The notes: a model not told the origin generated them from the sequence alone. A DNA stretch of 5,473 bases from Candidatus Methanoplasma reticulitermitis (GCA_031287135.1 JAITTK010000115.1:1-5473), one strand, 5' to 3'; counted from the first letter of the stretch, positions 1-5,466 are shown. Numbers and translations: made by a program.

Positions 1-1
1 A

Positions 2-160
2 AAACTCGCGAGTCCTGAGCAAGCCAACATGGTGGAGATGCAACTGATTCAGATCGCACAGAGCGGAAGACTGAACAGTGTTATAACGGATGCCATGCTC
101 AAAGATATCCTGCAGAAGATCATGCCCCATCAAAGGGAGATCAAAATAGAGAGGAGATGA
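2..160 (+). CDS. PDCD5-family DNA-binding protein, C-terminal part (5' end outside window)
   Basis: This is the last 52 codons of a gene that begins before the window, ending in TGA at 158-160. The readable protein has the pattern of the archaeal PDCD5/TFAR19 family: a 'SPEQANMVEMQLIQIAQSG' helix, then 'ITDAMLKDILQKI', then a basic tail 'REIKIERR'. Archaeal members are small (about 110-120 residue) helical-bundle proteins annotated as DNA-binding; their exact cellular role is not settled. The gene sits directly upstream of L39e with a 2-base gap, and its last codons (AGG AGA TGA) also form the Shine-Dalgarno sequence of L39e, so it belongs to the translation operon. This neighbourhood is common in archaea and supports the call. 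The missing N-terminus cannot be judged. Confidence 0.88.
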   Translation, partial: KLASPEQANMVEMQLIQIAQSGRLNSVITDAMLKDILQKIMPHQREIKIERR

Positions 161-162
161 CA
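152..162 (+). promoter_or_regulatory. Ribosome binding site of L39e overlapping the PDCD5-like stop codon
   Basis: AGGAG at 152-156 followed by ATGA lies 6 bases before ATG 163. It sits within the last codons and runs up to the stop of the upstream gene, so ribosomes terminating there are placed on the L39e start. This supports translational coupling; it is seen in the sequence, but the coupling itself is inferred. Confidence 0.75.
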
Positions 163-318
163 ATGTCCAGTACAAAGCCGCCGGCAATGAAGGGCCGGCT
201 AAACAAAAAAGTCAATCAGAACCGCCGTGTGCCCGCATGGGTCATGATGAGAACTAACAGGCAGTTCCTGCGCCACCCCAAGAGAAGGTCGTGGCGCATG
301 AGCAAACTAAAGGAGTGA
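163..318 (+). CDS. rpl39e: 50S ribosomal protein L39e
   Basis: A 51-codon gene from ATG 163 to TGA 316-318. The product is very basic and has the L39e signature: an N-terminal 'KGRLNKKVNQNRRVPAWVMMRTNR' type segment followed by 'HPKRRSWRMSKLKE'. Fifty-one residues is the usual length for archaeal L39e. In the ribosome L39e is a small, largely unfolded protein of the large subunit that threads through rRNA next to the peptide exit tunnel. It lies between the PDCD5-like gene and L31e. AGGAG at 152-156 stands 6 bases before the start codon and overlaps the preceding stop. Its TGA overlaps a possible ATG at 318. The gene is easily missed because it is so short, but composition, length and neighbours leave little doubt. 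Confidence 0.96.
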   Translation: MSSTKPPAMKGRLNKKVNQNRRVPAWVMMRTNRQFLRHPKRRSWRMSKLKE

Positions 319-323
319 TGAAT
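311..323 (+). promoter_or_regulatory. Ribosome binding site that sets the L31e start
   Basis: AGGAG at 311-315 runs directly into the L39e stop TGA. GGAG is 8 bases from ATG 324 but only 2 from the in-frame ATG 318, which favours 324 as the start. Confidence 0.7.
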
Positions 324-587
324 ATGGCAGACGAAATGGAAAGAATCATGACCATACCGCTCAGGAAAACAAAGCAGGCACCTCGCACAAAGAGGGCAGC
401 TCGCGCCGTGAAGGAAGTCAGAGCCTATGTCATGAGACATATGAAAGTGGATGAGGGGAATGTTTGGATAGACGCATCCCTGAATGAGAGGATCTGGCAG
501 AACGGAATAAGGAACCCTCCGTCAAAGGTTGTCGTCAAGGCCGTCAAATTCGATGACGGACTTGTCGAGGTCTCCCTCGCGGAGTGA
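324..587 (+). CDS. rpl31e: 50S ribosomal protein L31e
   Basis: An 87-codon gene ending in TGA 585-587. The product matches L31e: an 'RIMTIPLRKTKQAPRTKRAARAVKEVRAYVMRHM' N-terminal half, then 'VWIDASLNERIWQNGIRNPPSKVVVKAVKFDDGLVEVSL'. L31e is a large-subunit protein near the peptide exit in archaea and eukaryotes. The start is chosen at ATG 324 because GGAG at 312-315 lies 8 bases before it. An in-frame ATG at 318 would leave only 2 bases, and the ATG at 291 lies inside L39e and would add non-homologous residues. Length agrees with archaeal L31e (roughly 80-95 residues). The gene is co-transcribed with L39e upstream and aIF6 downstream, and its Glu-stop (GAG TGA) forms part of the next gene's Shine-Dalgarno sequence. 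Confidence 0.96.
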   Translation: MADEMERIMTIPLRKTKQAPRTKRAARAVKEVRAYVMRHMKVDEGNVWIDASLNERIWQNGIRNPPSKVVVKAVKFDDGLVEVSLAE

Positions 588-592
588 ACGAG
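581..592 (+). promoter_or_regulatory. Ribosome binding site that sets the aIF6 start
   Basis: GGAG at 581-584 abuts the L31e stop TGA and is 8 bases from ATG 593, matching the L31e arrangement. It overlaps the in-frame GTG 584, which therefore cannot use it. This is the main reason for choosing 593. Confidence 0.7.
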
Positions 593-1252
593 ATGATGAG
601 ACTTACACGTACCGGAGGCACCCCCAATATAGGGATCTATGCATCGGTGAATGAGAGTCTCTCACTAGTAGCGGCAAACTCCGCGCCCGATTTCGTCAGA
701 GATATCGAGACGATACTGGGCGTGGAGACAATTTTAACCACGGTCTCCGGTTCCTTTGTGGTGGGTTCGCTGGTGAAGATGAACTCCAACGGCGCGGTCG
801 TGTCGGGGATGATAGAGGCTGCAGAGCTGGAGAGGATCAGGGAGAGGATAAACGTTACCGTGCTGCCCGACAAGGTGAACGCAGCGGGGAACAATATCCT
901 GGCGAATGACATGGGAGCGATAATCAACCCGGATCTTGGCAGGAACGCGGAGAAGAGAATATCGGACGCCCTCGGAGTGGAGACTGTGAGGTCGGCCGTC
1001 GCCGGATACAATACGGTGGGGTCTGCCTGTGTGGTTACGAACAAGGGATGTCTGTGCAACCCGGACGCAACGGAAGAGGATCTGAAGTTCCTGCAGGATG
1101 TCCTCAAGGTGGAAGCGAAGAGATGCTCGGTGAATCACGGTTCCAAGTACATCGGCGCGGGGATACTCTGCAATTCCAAAGGAGCACTCATCGGCGATGA
1201 GACAACTCCTATCGAGATGGGGAAGATCGAGGACGGCCTCGTTTTATACTGA
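593..1252 (+). CDS. eif6: Translation initiation factor 6 (aIF6)
   Basis: A 219-codon gene ending in TGA 1250-1252. aIF6 is the archaeal counterpart of eIF6, an anti-association factor that binds the large ribosomal subunit and blocks premature joining of the small subunit. The protein shows the internal repeats of the pentein fold: similar blocks begin with LGVET near residue 42, LGVET near 127 and LKVEA near 171. Each is followed by a 'VG..V..N..G' type segment ending in a 'G/NP' turn. The N-terminus 'GTPNIGIYASVNESLSLV' and the NNILANDMGAIINPDL segment are typical. ATG 593 is preferred because GGAG at 581-584 stands 8 bases before it, the same spacing as for L31e; GTG 584 is in frame but has no well-placed ribosome site, and ATG 596 is a further option. 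The gene is last in the operon and its stop touches the stop of the opposing hydrolase gene. Confidence 0.95.
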   Translation: MMRLTRTGGTPNIGIYASVNESLSLVAANSAPDFVRDIETILGVETILTTVSGSFVVGSLVKMNSNGAVVSGMIEAAELERIRERINVTVLPDKVNAAGNNILANDMGAIINPDLGRNAEKRISDALGVETVRSAVAGYNTVGSACVVTNKGCLCNPDATEEDLKFLQDVLKVEAKRCSVNHGSKYIGAGILCNSKGALIGDETTPIEMGKIEDGLVLY

Positions 1253-1894
1253 TCATCTGTCGAAGACCCAAAGGCCCATGAATTCGCAGACATCGTCGGA
1301 TATTAATTCCACTTCATTCCCGACATAAAGGATCATATCGTCGGATACGTTCTTCAAAAAATCGTCGAGTGTTCTCAGAGGGATGGTGAGTCCGCCAACG
1401 CGATAGTGCATTGGGACGATTATTTTGGGATCTATTTCACTGAGGAATCTTTCCAATTTCGGGATCGGGATCGTGAACACCTCTCCCGCGGGTACGAATA
1501 TTATATCCACGTTCTTCAAAGCGTCGAGAACCTCATCCGAAGGAATATCCCCCAAATCCCCGCAATGGCATATGGTTATCCCATCCATCTTGAATTTATA
1601 TATCGTATTCGGACCTCTGCCGGATCCGTTGCACTCGTCGAGATATGAAGGGAGTCCCTCCACCTCCAATCCGTTTATCTCATGTATTCCCGTTTCGCCG
1701 AAGAGAACGGCATGTTCGTTCTTGATTATCCTTTGAGCGTTGTGATCGAAACGGTCATGAGATATTAAGACGATATTCGCGCTCGAAATCGGGGGTTTGA
1801 TCCCGATGGACTTGCCGTCATGCGGATCTATTATCACAGAATTCTCCGAGTCGATGAACTCGAAACATGAATGCCCATGCCATTTGATACGCAT
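1253..1894 (-). CDS. Metallo-beta-lactamase-fold hydrolase (UlaG/UPF0173-like), atypical metal motif
   Basis: Read on the minus strand, this 213-residue protein begins 'MRIKWHGHSCFEF', the usual opening of the small MBL hydrolases related to UlaG/UPF0173. Following elements are 'VIIDPHDGKS', the metal motif 'SHDRFDHN' (H46, R48, D50, H51), 'ITICHCGDLG' (H110, D113) and 'IIVPMHYR' (H163). The family normally has HxHxDH, so R48 replaces one zinc ligand, encoded by CGT at plus-strand 1751-1753. The other ligands are present, so it may bind one metal or have altered activity; the substrate is unknown. The frame stays open to an ATG at 1939, and another ATG lies at 1906. I chose 1894 because homology begins there and the extension contains a T-rich, TATA-like stretch. 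No clear Shine-Dalgarno precedes it, so the mRNA may be leaderless or nearly so. The gene converges on aIF6 with stop codons touching and diverges from the DUF373 gene. Confidence 0.85.
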   Translation of the reverse strand: MRIKWHGHSCFEFIDSENSVIIDPHDGKSIGIKPPISSANIVLISHDRFDHNAQRIIKNEHAVLFGETGIHEINGLEVEGLPSYLDECNGSGRGPNTIYKFKMDGITICHCGDLGDIPSDEVLDALKNVDIIFVPAGEVFTIPIPKLERFLSEIDPKIIVPMHYRVGGLTIPLRTLDDFLKNVSDDMILYVGNEVELISDDVCEFMGLWVFDR

Positions 1895-2017
1895 GTTACT
1901 AGCCATATAGCAGCAAATAGAAAAAATTTCCCCCGCCATTCAGCTTTGCATGGTGCCCGCATCTTTTACACCATACATACAGCATAATCTTATAATTGCG
2001 AAGTCAATCCAGTTGCG
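1895..2017. promoter_or_regulatory. Divergent intergenic promoter region
   Basis: These 123 bases separate the minus-strand hydrolase from the plus-strand DUF373 gene and must hold both promoters. The plus-strand side has a good TATA box at 1989-1997. On the minus strand a T-rich stretch at about 1914-1930 (TTTTTTCTATTT in that orientation) is the best TATA candidate. Perfect 6-base arms at 1950-1955 (ATGGTG) and 1969-1974 (CACCAT) form an inverted repeat between the two promoters; arms this short could be chance. No convincing ORF is contained here. Confidence 0.55.
1989..1997 (+). promoter_or_regulatory. TATA box of the DUF373 gene (leaderless start)
   Basis: CTTATAATT is centred about 25 bases before ATG 2018, the spacing expected between an archaeal TATA box and the transcription start. 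No Shine-Dalgarno sequence is present upstream of the ATG. Transcription therefore probably starts at or within a base or two of the ATG, giving a leaderless mRNA. Confidence 0.65.
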
Positions 2018-3157
2018 ATGAAGAAGACATTGATCCTCGTTGTGGACAGAGATGACGACTTCGGCTCCAAAGGCGGCGTGGAGACGCCTGTCATAGGTGT
2101 TGAAGCATGCTGTATCGCCGCGACGGCACTGGGGATAGCGGATCCGGAGGATTCCGACATCAATGCTCTTTACGCGGCGATAAACATCTACAAAGAGATC
2201 AAAGAGGAAGGCGATACGGAGGTAGAGGTAGCACTCATAGGAGGGAATGAGAAGATAGGTCACAGATCGGATGCTGCCATCGTTGATGAGCTTGAAGATG
2301 TGTTGAAAAGATTATCTCCCGACAGGGTGATACTTGTCGGTGACGGAGCCGAGGACGAGTACGTATATCCGATAGTCTCCTCACGCATACCCATTGATTC
2401 TGTTAAGAAGGTCTATGTGAAACAAGCACCCGGCCTGGAGGGCACGGTATACATCATATCGAAAATCCTGGAAGACCCCGCAAAGAGGAGGAGATTCCTG
2501 AACCCGCTCGGATGGATAATCGCCCTGATGTCGCTCGTTTACATAATCCTCCCGGTTATGGCCTATGTGAATGACGGGTCTCCGCTTTCTAACATCACTA
2601 CACCGATAGTCGTATTCCTGATAGGCGCATTCATACTCCTCTATGGCTACAACACATCGGAATGGATATCCGTATGGAAAACGAAGTGGACTGCCAGGAT
2701 AAAAGGCGGCAGCATAACCGTTTCATTTGCTCTCATATCCCTGCTTTTTGTGCTTGCCGGTCTGATGATCGGTTATCTTTCCCTGGGCGATGTCTACATA
2801 CCTTCATTCTTCCACGGCCTGCTGTGGTTCATATCAAATGCTCTCTGGATGATGATATTCGCTCTTCTTATGTATCTTGTCGGTGATATGGCAGACACAT
2901 ATATCTCCGAGAAGAAAATCAAGTTCAGTTTCATAATAGGGAGCATAAACATAGTCGCCCTGGGCCTGATAGCAACCGGATCGCTGGACGTACTCCTGTC
3001 ATATGTCGGCATGGGCATCAAGAACACGGCGATGCTGATCGTGGAGATCATGGCCGGCATCGGTCTTGCCTTGATCTCGGCATTCCTGCAGCGCCACATG
3101 AAAGGGGTCATCGAGGCTGCCGGGAACAACAAGGATGCCGATGCCGATGCTGTATGA
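2018..3157 (+). CDS. DUF373 family predicted membrane protein
   Basis: A 379-residue protein recognised as DUF373, an archaeal family of unknown function. Residues 1-155 form a soluble alpha/beta domain with conserved acidic clusters: VDRDDDFG (9-16), 'TPVIGVEA' (23-30), DPEDSD (42-47), VGDGAEDE (107-114), an SR pair (122-123) and VKQ (134-136). The Asp/Glu clusters could bind a metal or nucleotide, but that is inference. About six membrane helices follow, roughly at 163-183, 194-211, 233-254, 263-288, 302-321 and 334-357. The tail is polar and ends in ADADAV. ATG 2018 is the only sensible start: the family motif begins within ten residues and a TATA box lies 25 bases upstream. The 3' end overlaps the pterin kinase gene by 23 bases, so the two are surely co-transcribed. 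The role is unknown; membrane sensing, transport or an enzyme linked to pterin or isoprenoid metabolism are all open. Confidence 0.9.
   Translation: MKKTLILVVDRDDDFGSKGGVETPVIGVEACCIAATALGIADPEDSDINALYAAINIYKEIKEEGDTEVEVALIGGNEKIGHRSDAAIVDELEDVLKRLSPDRVILVGDGAEDEYVYPIVSSRIPIDSVKKVYVKQAPGLEGTVYIISKILEDPAKRRRFLNPLGWIIALMSLVYIILPVMAYVNDGSPLSNITTPIVVFLIGAFILLYGYNTSEWISVWKTKWTARIKGGSITVSFALISLLFVLAGLMIGYLSLGDVYIPSFFHGLLWFISNALWMMIFALLMYLVGDMADTYISEKKIKFSFIIGSINIVALGLIATGSLDVLLSYVGMGIKNTAMLIVEIMAGIGLALISAFLQRHMKGVIEAAGNNKDADADAV
3134..3151 (+). repeat. Short tandem repeat GATGCC x3 in a gene overlap
   Basis: Three 6-base units (GATGCC, GATGCC, GATGCT) lie in the overlap of two genes. In the DUF373 frame they encode Asp-Ala repeats at the C-terminus. 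In the next frame they give Met-Pro-Met-Pro-Met, that is three candidate ATG starts (3135, 3141, 3147) for the pterin kinase. Confidence 0.85.
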
Positions 3158-3809
3158 GGATTGGAGACCGATATACGAGGCGATCATAAAGGACTTCGGA
3201 TACGATGAACAGTCGGATGAGAATTCGGCGCGGCTTCTCAAACTCCTCACGATAAATTCCGACCTTATATCCGATGATGAGATAATCATCCATGAGGATG
3301 TCACGGTTTTCGGTAACAGCGGAAATCTGGATCGCGATATAGGATCGACAGCGCCCAGGGGAACACTCATAGCATCCGGATCCGCCGTCGGCAGAATCGC
3401 AGAACTAGGGATCGTCCCCGATATTGTCGTCACCGATCTTGACGGTGACATTCTGCCGCAGATCGAAGCGAGCGTGAATGGAGCCGTGACGTTCATCCAT
3501 GCGCATGGGGATAATACTGAACAAATACAGAAATATGCGAATAAATTCATAGGTCCGATCGTACTCACCACGCAGTCGAGACCCGACAGCACAGTATCCA
3601 ACTACGGCGGGTTCACGGACGGCGACCGTGCGGTGTGCATAGCCAGACATTTCGGGGCAAAGAATATACTGCTCCTCGGGTTCGATTTTGAGAAGCCTTC
3701 GAAAAAAGAAGGGTCCGATCCATGTACAAAAATCAGGAAACTGCAATGGGCAAAGAGGATAATATTCGACCGCGATGATGAGGGCGTGTCCGTCATCATG
3801 CCCCGTTGA
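3135..3809 (+). CDS. mptE: 6-hydroxymethyl-7,8-dihydropterin pyrophosphokinase, MptE/DUF115 type
   Basis: A 224-residue protein of the DUF115 family. Archaeal MptE transfers pyrophosphate from ATP to 6-hydroxymethyl-7,8-dihydropterin, a step on the way to tetrahydromethanopterin or folate; it is unrelated to bacterial FolK. Visible family features are 'YEDWRPIYEAIIKDFGY' at the N-terminus, the glycine loop 'VFGNSGNLD' (58-66), 'LIASGSAVGRIAELGIVPDIVVTDLDGD' (78-105), 'HAHGDN' (122-127), 'TTQSRP' (145-150), 'NYGGFTDGDRAVCIARHFGAKNILLLGFDF' (156-185) and 'KLQWAKRIIF' near the end. The start is uncertain: ATG 3135, 3141 and 3147 are all in frame. Family similarity begins at 3147, while AGGA at 3132-3135 best suits 3141; I give the longest. 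The gene is translationally coupled to DUF373 by a 23-base overlap. The enzyme is cytosolic. Confidence 0.85.
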   Translation: MPMPMLYEDWRPIYEAIIKDFGYDEQSDENSARLLKLLTINSDLISDDEIIIHEDVTVFGNSGNLDRDIGSTAPRGTLIASGSAVGRIAELGIVPDIVVTDLDGDILPQIEASVNGAVTFIHAHGDNTEQIQKYANKFIGPIVLTTQSRPDSTVSNYGGFTDGDRAVCIARHFGAKNILLLGFDFEKPSKKEGSDPCTKIRKLQWAKRIIFDRDDEGVSVIMPR

Positions 3810-3840
3810 CCCTTTTTATAAGAAGAGATGAATAAGGGTC
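3808..3840. repeat. Perfect 7-base inverted repeat framing the protease promoter
   Basis: GACCCTT at 3808-3814 and AAGGGTC at 3834-3840 are exact reverse complements, 19 bases apart. The left arm overlaps the mptE stop codon and the upstream edge of the TATA box; the right arm ends just before the expected transcription start of the protease gene. It could be an operator for a dimeric regulator or an RNA hairpin at the end of the mptE message. Confidence 0.6.
3813..3822 (+). promoter_or_regulatory. TATA box of the site-2 protease gene
   Basis: TTTTTATAAG in the 49-base gap after mptE is a strong archaeal TATA match. A transcript would start near 3843-3845, leaving a short leader of about 15 bases that contains GGAAG (3847-3851), a weak ribosome site 7 bases before GTG 3859. 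The protease can therefore be transcribed separately from the upstream pair, although read-through is also likely. Confidence 0.6.
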
Positions 3841-3858
3841 TTCACTGGAAGTAGCGCC

Positions 3859-5379
3859 GTGGAACTGACTTATGTGATATTGATCATCCTTACAATCCTC
3901 TATATCCCATTCTATTTCTGGGTCAGACTCTCGCCAAAAGCGGCGGAACTCGGGCTCGTAAAATACGGCCCGCTCGTGATGATAAAAACGAGGTTCGGGA
4001 CCGGATTGATGGATAGGCTGTCTGTTTACCGCAGATTCTGGAGGTTTTTCGGCGCCCTTTCCATAGCTATCTCGATAATACTCATGGCATTCATCGTGCT
4101 CATAATCGCGGTAGGCATAATGAATCTCTCACAGAGCATGTCCTCGCCGGGACTCGGAGTGGAATATGCGCTGGCGATACCGGGGCTCAACCCGCTCCTT
4201 CCGTTCTGGTACGGAGTATTGGGGCTGATCGTAGCCATGGTCATACACGAACTCGCACATGGGATGCAGACGAGATCGAATGACATGCGTGTGGAGTCCA
4301 CGGGCCTGCTGTATGGAGTGGTTCCGCTGGGTGCATTCGTGGAACCCAGCGAAGAAGATATAGCGAAAAGCTCCAGGAGAGCGAAGCTGGACCTCTATTC
4401 CGCGGGAGTGGCGACCAATTTCATCGCGGCGGCGGCCACGTTCTTCGTATTCGCTGTCCTGATGCTCGGAAATATATCCTCGGAATACGGCAATAACGCC
4501 GCAGTCTATCAGGTGACATCCGATTCGCCTGCATATGATGCCGGCATCCCCAGCGGAGCGATAATAGAATTGGTCAACGGCGAGGAATATCTCTACACCG
4601 AGGATCATACCGTGACGCATTCGTGGAATCCCGGTGACACGGTGACAGTGACCTACGTCACTGAGCACGGCCGGTACGAGGCGGATGTGGTGTGGGGTCT
4701 GTTCATCGAACGGGTATCATCGGGAAGCCCCGCGGAAGGGATCCTTGAACCGAAGACATTCATAACATCCGTGAATGGCAATCCCGTCTACGGTTATTCC
4801 GAATTCATATCATTCATGCAGACAACTGTGCCCGGCACAGATGTGACGATCACGGGTGTGGATGCAAAGGGGATGAATCCTTTTGAGAAAGAACTCACCC
4901 TCGGCAATAACGGGGGGGTGGGCTATGTGGGCATCGGAACAACAACATCCGGTATGAATTTCACCACACCCAACATAATGCTGGAAAGAGGGAGAAATCC
5001 GATATTCGGAGCAGAGTCCGTGACGGATGCGGCATCGTCGATGCTGTCGTACATCGGCGGACCGTTCAATGGATTCTCACCGATACCCGACAGTGTTCAT
5101 TGGTGGTACGATGTGCCAATGGGCAATGCGTTCTGGATGATCATGAGCGCATTGTACTGGATATTCTGGCTGAACATAATGCTCGGGGTATCGAATGCGA
5201 TACCCGCATATCCGTTCGACGGCGGATTCATATTCCAGGGCAGCCTCAGCGCACTGCTGGAGAAACTCGGTATGAAGGATGGGAACAAGAGAGAGAAGAT
5301 GACCGCAAGGATTACCAGCTCCCTTTCGATGATCATGATATTCCTCCTCATCCTGGTGATCATGGCAGTAATCATATGA
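3859..5379 (+). CDS. Site-2-type intramembrane metalloprotease (M50) with two PDZ-like domains
   Basis: A 506-residue multi-pass membrane protein. The zinc site is clear: HELAH at 130-134 in a membrane helix, and the third ligand D454 in NAIPAYPFDGG (446-456), the M50 NxxPxxPxDGG motif. These enzymes cut transmembrane segments of substrate proteins, often regulators, after a first cut by another protease. Predicted helices lie near 1-21, 62-90, 113-136, 178-204, 426-448 and 486-506. Between the two zinc-site elements are two PDZ-like domains, about 215-277 ('VTSDSPAYDAGIPSGAIIELVNGE') and 279-350 ('VSSGSPAEGILEPKTFITSVNG'), which usually gate substrate access. The start is GTG 3859: the frame is closed by TAA at 3832, and the first internal ATG would remove helix one. 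It has its own TATA box. The substrate is unknown; archaea lack the bacterial anti-sigma factors that the best-studied relatives cut. Confidence 0.93.
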   Translation: MELTYVILIILTILYIPFYFWVRLSPKAAELGLVKYGPLVMIKTRFGTGLMDRLSVYRRFWRFFGALSIAISIILMAFIVLIIAVGIMNLSQSMSSPGLGVEYALAIPGLNPLLPFWYGVLGLIVAMVIHELAHGMQTRSNDMRVESTGLLYGVVPLGAFVEPSEEDIAKSSRRAKLDLYSAGVATNFIAAAATFFVFAVLMLGNISSEYGNNAAVYQVTSDSPAYDAGIPSGAIIELVNGEEYLYTEDHTVTHSWNPGDTVTVTYVTEHGRYEADVVWGLFIERVSSGSPAEGILEPKTFITSVNGNPVYGYSEFISFMQTTVPGTDVTITGVDAKGMNPFEKELTLGNNGGVGYVGIGTTTSGMNFTTPNIMLERGRNPIFGAESVTDAASSMLSYIGGPFNGFSPIPDSVHWWYDVPMGNAFWMIMSALYWIFWLNIMLGVSNAIPAYPFDGGFIFQGSLSALLEKLGMKDGNKREKMTARITSSLSMIMIFLLILVIMAVII

Positions 5380-5382
5380 TCC

Positions 5383-5419
5383 TCGGATTTCCGAACATCC
5401 GTTTAATAGGGATGTCCGA
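5383..5419. repeat. Overlapping inverted repeats after the protease gene
   Basis: TCGGA (5383-5387) can pair with TCCGA at 5390-5394 across a 2-base loop, or with TCCGA at 5415-5419. ACATCC (5395-5400) can also pair with GGATGT (5410-5415) around a 9-base loop. No long T-run follows, so this is not a clear terminator; it may be an RNA 3'-end structure or a regulator site for the next gene. Confidence 0.4.
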
Positions 5420-5452
5420 AAGAAGACCGGCCCGGGTAATATCGGCACAATA

Positions 5453-5466
5453 GGTTTTATTAATTG
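5453..5466 (+). promoter_or_regulatory. Possible TATA element for a gene beyond the right edge
   Basis: The T/A-rich stretch GGTTTTATTAATTG near the right edge resembles an archaeal TATA box with room for a start site about 25 bases downstream, outside the window. The same T-rich bases could instead serve as a terminator for the protease transcript. Which applies cannot be decided here. Confidence 0.35.

Noticed and set aside
291..323. Longer L31e start at ATG 291 (or 318)
   Set aside because: 291 lies inside L39e and adds non-family residues; 318 leaves only 2 bases after GGAG. ATG 324 has correct spacing.
734..1138. Long open frames on the minus strand inside aIF6
   Set aside because: The proteins have no recognisable family pattern and lie wholly over a clearly conserved gene; they are frame shadows.
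1406..1736. Plus-strand open frames within the MBL hydrolase
   Set aside because: They oppose a well-supported coding frame and show no domain or ribosome site.
2999..3601. 200-residue minus-strand open frame across DUF373 and mptE
   Set aside because: It spans two confident plus-strand genes, and its composition looks like the reverse of their codons; no family features.
4129..4668. 179-residue minus-strand open frame inside the protease gene
   Set aside because: His/Arg/Gly-rich shadow translation without motifs, opposite a gene with intact catalytic signatures.
4912..4918. Run of seven G in the protease gene as a phase-variation or frameshift site
   Set aside because: The reading frame continues intact through it to the conserved DGG motif and stop, and seven bases is short for a slippage switch.
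5429..5436. GC-rich palindromic CCGGCCCGGG segment as a terminator stem
   Set aside because: The self-complementary bases leave no loop and no T-run follows directly, so no terminator can be supported.
5100..5453. 117-residue plus-strand frame overlapping the protease 3' end
   Set aside because: Mostly within the protease gene in another frame, low-complexity charged composition, and no ribosome site.
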